A stretch of DNA of 8,130 nucleotides from Gemmatimonadota bacterium (lineage in GTDB: Bacteria; Latescibacterota; UBA2968; UBA8231), in the NCBI GenBank assembly GCA_026706165.1, contig JAPOZF010000113.1, positions 1 through 8,130 on the forward strand, read 5' to 3'. The stretch's first letter is position 1. Each line of letters starts with the position of its first letter. Both the position numbers and the translations under genes were made by a program. This document shows, in pieces, positions 1 through 5,848 of this stretch. Under the pieces are notes generated by a model. That model was not told the DNA's origin. It ran no database searches and worked only from the letters and a program-made list of their open reading frames with translations.

Positions 1-620
1 GGCATCTGGGCGAGGGGAAAGCTCAGCTTCTCGTGCTCGATCCACTGGCGCTGGAACAGGATCATCAGCCCGAGGCCGAAGATCACCATCGCTACCGAGG
101 CCCCGATCCAGCGGGCCATGACCCCGGTCCAGGCGTCCCAGGGCAGCGGGGCCCCCTCGGGGAGGCCGAGCCAGAAGGCGTCGACGACGCGGGGGGAGTT
201 CTCCGGCATCGCGTTCCAGGGGAGGTAGGGAAGGATGAGGGTCTCCCACTGGTTCTCCGCGGTGGCGTTGAACCCGGGAGCCCCGAGGATGGCGACCCAG
301 TAGTCGCTCCAGCCCCACATCGGCAGGATGCCGGTGATCCAGGTCACCGAGAAGACGGTGAGAAGCTCGCCGCGGCTGAGGGCCGCCCAGGGGATCAGGC
401 GCTTGAGCAGGACGTTGAGGAAGAGCCACAGCACGAACGGCATGATCGCCATCATCGGGTAGTTCGAAAGCACGTAGGTGCCTGCCGAACCGGCCGTGAT
501 CCCGACGACTATGCTGTGGTACCAGTACCAGCCCGCTATCGTCGCGATGGCGACGACGATGCCGCGGATCGTGACCGCGGCGCGCTCGTCTTCGCGGGCA
601 GTGGAGCGGGGTTGACTCAT
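1..620 (-). CDS. DUF6785-like multi-pass membrane protein, N-terminal part (cut by the left edge)
   Basis: The minus-strand frame opens with ATG at 620-618 and stays open to base 1, giving 206 residues of a longer protein. Hydrophobic stretches at about residues 16-42, 55-76, 86-101 and 168-189 look like membrane helices. The segment W193-I-E-H-E-K-L-S-F-P-L-A-Q205 after the fourth helix resembles the W-x-E-x-E-(K/R)-L-S-F-P signature I associate with the DUF6785/DUF6784 membrane proteins of planctomycete-like and other environmental bacteria, and the W-G-W-S-D-Y-W and N-A-T-A-E-N-Q-W-E segments fit too. The family has no established function; a transport role is inferred from topology only. 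The gene starts 40 bases after the MBL-fold gene on the same strand, so it is probably co-transcribed with it and the amidase. No convincing Shine-Dalgarno sequence precedes the ATG, so coupling or leaderless-type initiation is possible. The family call rests on motif memory, not a search. Confidence 0.8.
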   Translation of the reverse strand, partial: MSQPRSTAREDERAAVTIRGIVVAIATIAGWYWYHSIVVGITAGSAGTYVLSNYPMMAIMPFVLWLFLNVLLKRLIPWAALSRGELLTVFSVTWITGILPMWGWSDYWVAILGAPGFNATAENQWETLILPYLPWNAMPENSPRVVDAFWLGLPEGAPLPWDAWTGVMARWIGASVAMVIFGLGLMILFQRQWIEHEKLSFPLAQM

Positions 621-660
621 TCCGGGCCGGTGAGGTTGCCGCGGATGCGCGCTGCGGGAC

Positions 661-1524
661 TCACCATTCCACGTCCATCAGGTCGCGCCCCCAGAAGACC
701 GGACCGTCGAAGACCCCCTGCACCTCGGCTATCGCCCGGGTGGTCTCTTCCGGCGGCTCGAGGGTGACGGACTGGTGGTTTATCACCAGCCTCTTTGCCC
801 CGGCTTCGGCGGCCATGCGGCCGGCGCTCAGGGTGCCGGTCTCGGAGATCGCGCTCGGGTAGGTGCGGATCTTCTCCTCCCGGTGCACCGCCTCCATCAC
901 GAACAGGTCGGCGCCGCGCGCCAGCTCGACGACGGCATCGGCAGGCGCCGTGTCGCCGCTGAAGGCGACCACCCCCTCGTCGGTCTCGAAGCGGAACCCG
1001 AAACACTCGATGTATGGCTGGGCGTGCTTTACCTGGCGGGCGTGGCAGGTCCAGCCCTCTCCGTCGGCCACCTTGCCTTCCCCGTATTCGCCGACCTCGA
1101 CCACGGGGGCCGGCCGCTCCCCTGAGCCGCCGCGCATGTGGAAGGCGTGGACGCTCATCGGGTGGTTGGTGCGGGCGAGGACGTCGTACCAGAACGCACC
1201 CTTCTCCTCGCTCCAGATCGCCTCGGTGATCTCCCGGATGGGCGGCGGTCCGTGGACGCGGAGATCCGGCTCCGTGCCGACGCACTGGTCGAAGCGGGTC
1301 ATCAGGAAGCAGAGGTAGTCGGAGACGTGGTCGGAGTGCAGGTGGGTGAAGAAGAGATCGTTTATCGAGGTACAGGGGATTCCCATCCTGTACATCTTGT
1401 AGGTCGAGGCGGGGCCGCAGTCGATCATCAGGCGCTGGCCGCAGATCTCGAGGACGAAGCAGGTCCCCCAGCGGTCGGGGGTCCAGGTCGGAGTTCCCGC
1501 TCCGACGATTCTCAGTTTCGGCAT
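661..1524 (-). CDS. MBL-fold metal-dependent hydrolase, RNase Z-like subgroup
   Basis: A 287-residue soluble protein with no signal peptide. It carries a full set of dinuclear metal ligands: H61-x-H63-x-D65-H66 in the T-H-L-H-S-D-H motif, H167 in a V-K-H context, D191 in S-G-D-T, and H250 in V-I-N-H. The V-K-H and S-G-D-T arrangement places it in the RNase Z/ElaC-like branch of the metallo-beta-lactamase fold. It is unlikely to be a true tRNase Z: where RNase Z enzymes have a catalytic His in an H-S/T-T motif before the last helix, this protein has E228-T-G-T. Substrate is unknown; arylsulfatase-, phosphodiesterase- and lactonase-type relatives exist. AGGGAG (1537-1532 on the minus strand) lies 7 bases before the ATG and supports this start. 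It sits between an acetamidase/formamidase gene upstream and a membrane-protein gene downstream, all on the minus strand, which suggests a shared pathway. Confidence 0.88.
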   Translation of the reverse strand: MPKLRIVGAGTPTWTPDRWGTCFVLEICGQRLMIDCGPASTYKMYRMGIPCTSINDLFFTHLHSDHVSDYLCFLMTRFDQCVGTEPDLRVHGPPPIREITEAIWSEEKGAFWYDVLARTNHPMSVHAFHMRGGSGERPAPVVEVGEYGEGKVADGEGWTCHARQVKHAQPYIECFGFRFETDEGVVAFSGDTAPADAVVELARGADLFVMEAVHREEKIRTYPSAISETGTLSAGRMAAEAGAKRLVINHQSVTLEPPEETTRAIAEVQGVFDGPVFWGRDLMDVEW

Positions 1525-1569
1525 TTCCCTGCTCCCTGGAAGGTTCCCCCGGGTGTGGTCGCGGGGAGG

Positions 1570-1607
1570 GTCCCGGCCTTCGCCGGAGGGCGGCTCGGGG
1601 CCGGGAC
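1570..1607. repeat. Inverted repeat between the amidase and MBL-fold genes
   Basis: Within the 117-base gap between the two genes, GTCCCGGCC (1570-1578) pairs perfectly with GGCCGGGAC (1599-1607), giving a 9-base-pair GC stem around a 20-base loop. There is no T-tract after the stem on the minus strand, so it is not a classical intrinsic terminator. It could attenuate transcription or stabilise the message for differential expression of the two genes. In DNA this rich in G+C such a stem can also arise by chance. Confidence 0.4.
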
Positions 1608-1641
1608 GGACGCCTCCTTCGGCTCGAACTCCGCGGCCCGG

Positions 1642-2553
1642 CTACGGCACGTACGGCTGGCCGGTGCGGCGCAGCTCCTTGGTCACCGCTATCTGGCAGG
1701 TCAGGTAGCCGCCCATGTACCCCGTGGCGAACCCGGGGCGGGCGTCGCCGATGGTTCCGACGACGAGGTTGGCGTGTTCGACCGAGATCGAGTAGCGGTC
1801 GACGAGCAGGGCCACCATCTCCCGCCACGCCGCTTTCAGCGCCTCCGCCCAGGAATCCGCCTTCGCCCCGGTCAGCCACTCCTCCGGGGCCTCGACCACC
1901 CCGGTGGTCTCGACCACCGGGGTGCTGCAGGGAAAACCGGGTGAGCGGTCGACCTTCAGGGTCACCGCGGAGTCGATTTCCACGCCGGCCCCGGTCAGCT
2001 CGCCGTCCCCCATGCGGGCGTGGACGTCCCCGAGCGACAGCAACCCCCCCGGCTTCTGGGCGCGGATGTGGACGGTGCTGCCCGGCTGGATGGAGTTGAA
2101 GTCCATGTTGCCGCCGTGATCGATGGCGTTCGGAGCCCAGGACTCCAGCTGGATGACGCCGATCATCGGCCGCGCCGGCACCACGAGGTCGGGCGGAAAG
2201 TGAACGAGACCGTCCCGCACCGGGGCGATGCAGCGCCAGTTGCCCCAGTTGGGGCCGCCGTTGCGGTAGAAGCCGTATGGAGCGGGCTTGATGTCGATGA
2301 TCTCGACAGCCACCCAGTCGTCCGGCCCGATCCCCTCTATGGCGAAGGGACCGCCGGGCCGCGAGTGGCGCGGGTGGGTTGCGGCGGCGGTGATCTGGCC
2401 TGCCCTGGTCTCCCCGGCAGCCTCGTAGTCGTGGTCGTTGCCGCCGATGGTCTCGATGACCACGGTTTCCCCTAGCTCGAGGGTTCCCCTCACCTGCCCG
2501 ATTTCGGGGTCGTCCGGCCCGCTGTAGCAGGGTGTCCGGGTGAAGCGGCGCAT
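1642..2553 (-). CDS. Acetamidase/formamidase family protein
   Basis: A 303-residue soluble protein of the FmdA/AmdA family, whose known members hydrolyse short amides such as formamide or acetamide to the acid and ammonia. Evidence: G-P-F-A-I-E-G-I near residues 68-75, followed by a short strand of the type D-D-W-V-A-V-E-I; D145-H-G-G-N-M-D151; and L174-G-D-V-H-A-R-M-G-D-G-E-L186, the family's characteristic glycine/acid motif. Length is near the usual 300 or more residues. The start at ATG 2553-2551 has a strong ribosome binding site, GGGAGG at 2564-2559, 5 bases upstream. It is the first gene of a minus-strand set with an MBL-fold hydrolase and a DUF6785-like membrane protein, and is divergent from the mutarotase gene. 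The exact substrate cannot be read from sequence; many environmental members of this family are uncharacterised and need not act on formamide. Confidence 0.92.
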   Translation of the reverse strand: MRRFTRTPCYSGPDDPEIGQVRGTLELGETVVIETIGGNDHDYEAAGETRAGQITAAATHPRHSRPGGPFAIEGIGPDDWVAVEIIDIKPAPYGFYRNGGPNWGNWRCIAPVRDGLVHFPPDLVVPARPMIGVIQLESWAPNAIDHGGNMDFNSIQPGSTVHIRAQKPGGLLSLGDVHARMGDGELTGAGVEIDSAVTLKVDRSPGFPCSTPVVETTGVVEAPEEWLTGAKADSWAEALKAAWREMVALLVDRYSISVEHANLVVGTIGDARPGFATGYMGGYLTCQIAVTKELRRTGQPYVP

Positions 2554-2558
2554 ACAGG

Positions 2559-2564
2559 CCTCCC
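2559..2564 (-). promoter_or_regulatory. Ribosome binding site of the amidase gene
   Basis: GGGAGG on the minus strand, 5 bases before the ATG at 2553. It is one of the clearest Shine-Dalgarno sequences in the window and fixes the amidase start. Confidence 0.7.
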
Positions 2565-2577
2565 GTGTCGTAGATTT

Positions 2578-2650
2578 CCGGTTGCTTCAGGCGATTGACG
2601 CGGGGGAATTCTCCGCAAAGCTCACTCAGTGGTCAACCGGAGGAAACCGG
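2578..2650. promoter_or_regulatory. Three AACCGG hexamers: candidate operator in the divergent intergenic region
   Basis: AACCGG occurs at 2635-2640 and 2645-2650 as direct copies exactly 10 bases apart, one helical turn. The inverse CCGGTT is at 2578-2583, and with one extra base it makes a perfect 7-base inverted repeat, CCGGTTG (2578-2584) and CAACCGG (2634-2640). The right pair overlaps the candidate -35 box of the amidase promoter and the left copy lies between its -10 box and the start codon, a layout seen in looping repressors. No regulator gene is present in the window, so this is inferred from pattern alone. Confidence 0.3.
2608..2636 (-). promoter_or_regulatory. Candidate sigma70-type promoter of the amidase unit
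   Basis: On the minus strand TTGACC (2636-2631) is followed after exactly 17 bases by GAGAAT (2613-2608). The -35 box matches 5 of 6 consensus bases and the -10 box 4 of 6. A transcript starting a few bases later would have a leader of roughly 45-50 bases before the amidase ATG. No equally good promoter is visible for the plus-strand mutarotase gene. Confidence 0.35.
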
Positions 2651-2720
2651 CCGTACAGCCCGTTGGAACGGCCATCCAGGCTGCGGCCAGCAGAGCACCT
2701 GTCAACGAGTTGCACAAGAG

Positions 2721-3500
2721 ATGCGCGCCGACCAGATCTGCAGCGGAAGAACCGAAGCGACCATCGTTCCCGAACGCGGCGGGCTCGTAACCCGGTTCGC
2801 CGTGTCCGGGCGCGAGATTCTGTTTCTCGACCGAGCCAGCTTCGAGGACCGGGAACAGCCCGTCCGGGGCGGCATACCCGTCCTCTTCCCGTTCGCAGGC
2901 CGTCTCGCCGACAACCTGCTCCTGGCGGCGGGAACCTCCCTCGGCCTGCACGGGTTCGCCCGCGACCTCGAGTGGACGGTCACCGGCCACGAAGGCGACC
3001 GCCACCGGATGGAGTTGGAGCCCGGTCCCGAGGTACTCGAGGCTTACCCGTTTCCTCACAGGTTGACGCAGACGACCTCGGTCGCGGAAGGGGAGCTGTC
3101 GCTTTGCCTCGAGATCGAGAACAGGTCGCCGCGGCCGCTGCCGGTGGCCCCGGGCTGGCACCCCTACTTTCGCTGCCCGAGGGAGAGCAAGGCCGCGGTC
3201 CGCTACGGCATGGCGGACTTCCCCCGTCAACAGCTCGGCGACTCCTACGACTTCGGGCTCGAAGCGCCGCCCGAGGGGAGAATCGGTTTCGACATACCCG
3301 GGGAGGGAGCCGTCTCCATGTCCTTTTCCCCGGAATTCCGCCACCTGCAGTTCTGGACCCTGCCGGAGCGCGGCTTCATCTGCGTCGAGCCCTGGGACGG
3401 TCCCCCCGGCGTCATCAACAGCGGCCGCTGCCGCCTCGTCCCGCCCGGGGGGACGCTCGTCTACCGGATGCAGATTGCCCCGGCGGAAGGGAATCCCTGA
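2721..3500 (+). CDS. Aldose 1-epimerase (galactose mutarotase)-like protein
   Basis: A 259-residue soluble protein of the aldose 1-epimerase superfamily, which interconverts alpha and beta anomers of sugars or sugar phosphates. Motifs run in the family order: R-G-G-I-P-V-L-F-P-F-A-G-R near residues 49-61; H77 in L-H-G-F-A-R-D; H147 in P-G-W-H-P-Y-F; and E223 in C-V-E-P-W-D. The two histidines and the glutamate occupy the positions of the family's catalytic residues. It is shorter than typical GalM (about 340 residues), closer to the compact COG2017-type proteins. I chose the ATG at 2721 because an upstream in-frame TTG at 2595 would add 42 residues of unstructured, non-homologous-looking sequence. 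The ribosome binding site is weak (AAGAG directly abutting the ATG). The stop is 5 bases before the beta-lactamase-like gene, implying co-translation. Sugar specificity is unknown. Confidence 0.85.
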   Translation: MRADQICSGRTEATIVPERGGLVTRFAVSGREILFLDRASFEDREQPVRGGIPVLFPFAGRLADNLLLAAGTSLGLHGFARDLEWTVTGHEGDRHRMELEPGPEVLEAYPFPHRLTQTTSVAEGELSLCLEIENRSPRPLPVAPGWHPYFRCPRESKAAVRYGMADFPRQQLGDSYDFGLEAPPEGRIGFDIPGEGAVSMSFSPEFRHLQFWTLPERGFICVEPWDGPPGVINSGRCRLVPPGGTLVYRMQIAPAEGNP

Positions 3501-3505
3501 CCGGC

Positions 3506-4399
3506 ATGCCGCTGCAGCGCCGTATCGGCGAGCTGCTCGACAGGCTCGACGCGAAGACCTCCGCGTACGCCCGGCACCTGGCCTCCGGCGCCGAGGTCGC
3601 GGTGCGCGCCGACGAGCCGGTCGACACCCTGAGCGTCATCAAGCTGCCGGTGCTGGTTCTCGCTTTCCGCGACGCCGAAGCCGGCAGGCTCGATCTCCAG
3701 GGCCGCTGCGCCGTCGGCCCTCAGGATCTCCGCAACGGCACCGGGGTCCTTAAACACTTCGAGCCCGGCCTGCAGCCGACCTGGGGCGATCTGCTGACCC
3801 AGATGGTCATCACCAGCGACAACACAGCCACCGATCTCGTCGTCGGCCGGGTCGGCCTGGAGCGCGTCAACAGTCTGCTGAGCGAGTTCGGATACACGGA
3901 AACCCGCCTCCAGCACACCCTGGCCGACTACTTCCGCCGCCGCTGGGAGCTCCTCGATCCCGCCAACGCCTCGCTGTCCAACGCCGAGGTGTTCGAGCGC
4001 GGGTTCCCGCGCGACCCCGGAGCCCGGGAGCGCGACTTCGCCTTCGAGGGTGAGCCGGAGGAGTGGCTCGGCCGCACCACGGCGCGCGAGACGGCGAACC
4101 TGCTGGCGCAGGTCGAGAACGCCGAGTTGGCCAGTCCCGAATCGAGCCGGCGGATGATCGGGATACTGCTGCGGCAGACCTACGGCTCGCGGCTGCCGCG
4201 GTTCGTCGGGGACCGCATCGCCATCGCCCACAAGACCGGGGACTGGGCTCCGCTCGCCGGCAACGACGCGGGCATCATCTACGCCGACAGCGGGGCGATC
4301 GCCGTCTCGGTGTTCGTCAACCAGAACCGCGGCGACTTCACCGAGGTCGAAGAAGCTCACGGCCGCATCGCCGAGCTGCTGGTCGAGGCCTGGGGTTAG
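3506..4399 (+). CDS. Class A beta-lactamase-like serine hydrolase, atypical
   Basis: A 297-residue protein with the three hallmark motifs of the serine beta-lactamase/DD-peptidase fold: S43-V-I-K46 (nucleophile and general base Lys), S104-D-N106, and K243-T-G245. Motif spacing from S-x-x-K to S-D-N (about 61 residues) is as in class A enzymes. Two features differ from known class A beta-lactamases. No E-x-x-L-N omega-loop motif is recognisable; instead the S-D-N to K-T-G interval contains a charged stretch of about 40 extra residues (about 148-188). There is also no signal peptide or hydrophobic N-terminus, so the protein is predicted to be cytoplasmic. It is therefore more likely an esterase, amidase or peptidase of the family than an antibiotic-resistance enzyme. 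The reading frame stays open upstream to 2540 through the mutarotase gene, but ATG 3506, just after the mutarotase stop, is the sensible start. Confidence 0.85.
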   Translation: MPLQRRIGELLDRLDAKTSAYARHLASGAEVAVRADEPVDTLSVIKLPVLVLAFRDAEAGRLDLQGRCAVGPQDLRNGTGVLKHFEPGLQPTWGDLLTQMVITSDNTATDLVVGRVGLERVNSLLSEFGYTETRLQHTLADYFRRRWELLDPANASLSNAEVFERGFPRDPGARERDFAFEGEPEEWLGRTTARETANLLAQVENAELASPESSRRMIGILLRQTYGSRLPRFVGDRIAIAHKTGDWAPLAGNDAGIIYADSGAIAVSVFVNQNRGDFTEVEEAHGRIAELLVEAWG

Positions 4400-4552
4400 C
4401 CGGGGAGCACGTTCATCCGCCCGGGTCCCGCAGGGCATCCTCCTTGCTGACCGCGGGAGAACCGCCTGCAGGGGCCGGGCAGGTCCGGACACCTCGGAGA
4501 GAATTGCGTGGGACAGCGACGGCGGCCCCGCATCCCGACGGCCCCTCCCATC
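4400..4552. other. Convergent intergenic region
   Basis: 153 bases between two converging genes, where terminators for both would be expected. I see only weak candidates: TCCCGC (4426-4431) can pair with GCGGGA (4453-4458) around a 21-base loop, and there are two short palindromes, CCTGCAGG and GTCCGGAC. None is followed by a T-tract. Termination here may be Rho-dependent. No coding or RNA gene is evident. Confidence 0.5.
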
Positions 4553-5383
4553 TCAGCCTTCGTCGCTCCAGTCCTCGTAGCGCCTCACCGCGAGGTCGTC
4601 GAGGCTTTCCTGCCGTTCCTCGACCATCTCGATCCTCACCGTCGTCTCCAGCAGGTCCCCGGGACCGGCGTCGCGGCCGAAGAGGTGGAAGTACTGCGAG
4701 TTGTGGTAGCTGTTGTACCCGGAGAGCCCGATGCAGTCCCGGCGCCTCGCCATCGAAATGACGGCGGGACCGAAGCGATGCTGCTGCGTCATCAGCGGCA
4801 GCGCGTAGTCCGGTCCCAGCATCCAGTTCTGGGACGGCTTCGTCATCCAGCGGCCGTCGAGGAAGATGCGGCGCGCCCCGTCGTCGCGGGGCCACGCCTC
4901 GTCGTTGAACTCCCCACACCAGGCGGTCTCGTACCAGCGCATCCCGACCGCCGGGTCGACGCTCGCGTCGCGCAGCGCAAAGCGCGGCTTCAGGTAGGGG
5001 TTGAAGTAGCTCGACACGAACAGCTCGTAGGCGGTGTAGGGCTGCAGGGGTTCCGCCTGGATCCGCATCTCGACCGCGAGCTGGTCCGCAAATACGCGGT
5101 AGCGCACCGAAAGGCGGACGTTGTTGTCGGGACACGGGGACCAGCCCACCACCGCGTCCCCCTCTTCGACCGACACCTCGGCGTTCCGCTGGCGCACGAT
5201 ATCGATCTGGCGGCCCCCGGCGGCGGCTCGATAGATGCTGAGCCAGGCGAAATCCGGCCCTTCGTCGAGGTGGAAGTGGGTCCCTTTGGACAGGCGGATT
5301 CCGTTGCTGCCGAGAACGGTCACCGACCAGTCCCGCATCGGGGACCGGGTCGTTTCAGGAGGCGCGTACGGGGCAAACGACAT
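4553..5383 (-). CDS. Soluble protein of unknown function, aromatic-rich, probably beta-sandwich
   Basis: A 276-residue protein I do not recognise. It has no signal peptide or membrane segment. It is rich in Trp (nine), Tyr and Phe. Alternating hydrophobic/polar strands at about residues 19-24, 46-51, 89-96 and 102-109 suggest a beta-rich fold. Distinctive segments are Y126-F-N-P-Y130, W155-C-G-E-F-N-D-E-A-W164, and Y223-N-S-Y-H-N-S-Q-Y-F232 near the C-terminus. The aromatic clusters and beta pattern resemble carbohydrate-binding or mutarotase-like folds, but this is a guess. Start is supported by GAGGA at 5394-5390, 6 bases upstream of ATG 5383. It follows the four-helix membrane-protein gene by 16 bases and is the last gene of the cytochrome unit, so it may share that operon. 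The Y/F/W/N-rich C-terminal half is the best region for a homology search. Confidence 0.8.
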   Translation of the reverse strand: MSFAPYAPPETTRSPMRDWSVTVLGSNGIRLSKGTHFHLDEGPDFAWLSIYRAAAGGRQIDIVRQRNAEVSVEEGDAVVGWSPCPDNNVRLSVRYRVFADQLAVEMRIQAEPLQPYTAYELFVSSYFNPYLKPRFALRDASVDPAVGMRWYETAWCGEFNDEAWPRDDGARRIFLDGRWMTKPSQNWMLGPDYALPLMTQQHRFGPAVISMARRRDCIGLSGYNSYHNSQYFHLFGRDAGPGDLLETTVRIEMVEERQESLDDLAVRRYEDWSDEG

Positions 5384-5399
5384 GCGTGTTCCTCGCTTT

Positions 5400-5840
5400 T
5401 CAATGCCGGCCGCGCAGGCCGGAGGCGGTGAGGGCGAGTCCGGCCAGGAAGCAGAGCGCCCCGGCAGGCACCAGGAGAATGCCGATGAAAGGGTCCCCGC
5501 CGTGGGTCCAGATTCCCCCGAGAAAGAACCCGAGGGGAAGCAGCACCGCCGCGGCGATCAGCAGCGGCGAGGCCTTCGCCAGGCGCCCGGCCGCTGCCTC
5601 CTCCCGGCTCCCCGCAACCAGGGCGTACAGGATGTTGACGATCGCCAGCAGCCCCCCGTGGGCGTGGGCCAGCCTCCACATCAGCCGCCGCACCTCGTTC
5701 CCGACGTCGAGGTACCACCCGATCTTGAAACCGTGCATCGTCTCCAGCGCGATCCCCAGGGTCGCGAAGATGAGCAGGGCGAACCATCCGAAGCGCATGT
5801 TGCGGCCGGCAATCCGCCGGGCGTCCGTCGTGGAATCCAT
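5400..5840 (-). CDS. Four-helix membrane protein with conserved-looking histidines
   Basis: A 146-residue integral membrane protein of unknown function. Predicted helices lie at about residues 16-34, 59-77, 91-109 and 119-137. Histidines sit at H36 (M-H-G-F-K-I-G-W-Y, after helix 1), H59 and H61 (L-A-H-A-H-G-G at the start of helix 2) and H113 (W-T-H-G-G-D-P between helices 3 and 4). I have a recollection of similar H-A-H-G proteins in planctomycete-like genomes but cannot name the family. Start choice: ATG 5840 has GAGGGG 4 bases upstream; a GTG at 5852 would add four residues and overlap the cytochrome stop as GTGA. Either way translation is likely coupled to the octaheme cytochrome gene. 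Histidines near membrane edges could bind heme or metal, so a membrane partner for the cytochrome is a reasonable but unproven reading. Confidence 0.82.
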   Translation of the reverse strand: MDSTTDARRIAGRNMRFGWFALLIFATLGIALETMHGFKIGWYLDVGNEVRRLMWRLAHAHGGLLAIVNILYALVAGSREEAAAGRLAKASPLLIAAAVLLPLGFFLGGIWTHGGDPFIGILLVPAGALCFLAGLALTASGLRGRH

Positions 5841-5848
5841 CTTTCCCC

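Noticed and set aside
33..767. Plus-strand open frame over the left end
   Set aside because: It is antisense to the DUF6785-like gene, whose frame shows membrane helices and a family motif; the plus frame is charged low-complexity sequence.
617..1879. Minus-strand 420-codon open frame overlapping the MBL-fold gene
   Set aside because: Arg/Pro/Gly-rich translation with no motif; it lies in another frame over the MBL-fold gene, which has complete metal ligands and a good ribosome binding site.
2595..2623. Plus-strand promoter with TTGACG as -35 for the mutarotase gene
   Set aside because: At 17 bases spacing the -10 position reads AAGCTC, which matches TATAAT at only one base; 18-base spacing is no better.
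2595..2720. Upstream TTG start for the mutarotase-like gene
   Set aside because: The added 42 residues have no family-like features, there is no ribosome binding site, and they would cover the divergent promoter region.
2540..3505. N-terminal extension of the beta-lactamase-like protein (apparent 619-residue protein)
   Set aside because: The extension is just an open alternative frame through the mutarotase gene and is Arg/Pro-rich. The beta-lactamase fold begins after ATG 3506.
4400..4552. Intrinsic terminator between the converging genes
   Set aside because: Only a 6-base-pair stem with a 21-base loop and no T-tract on either strand.
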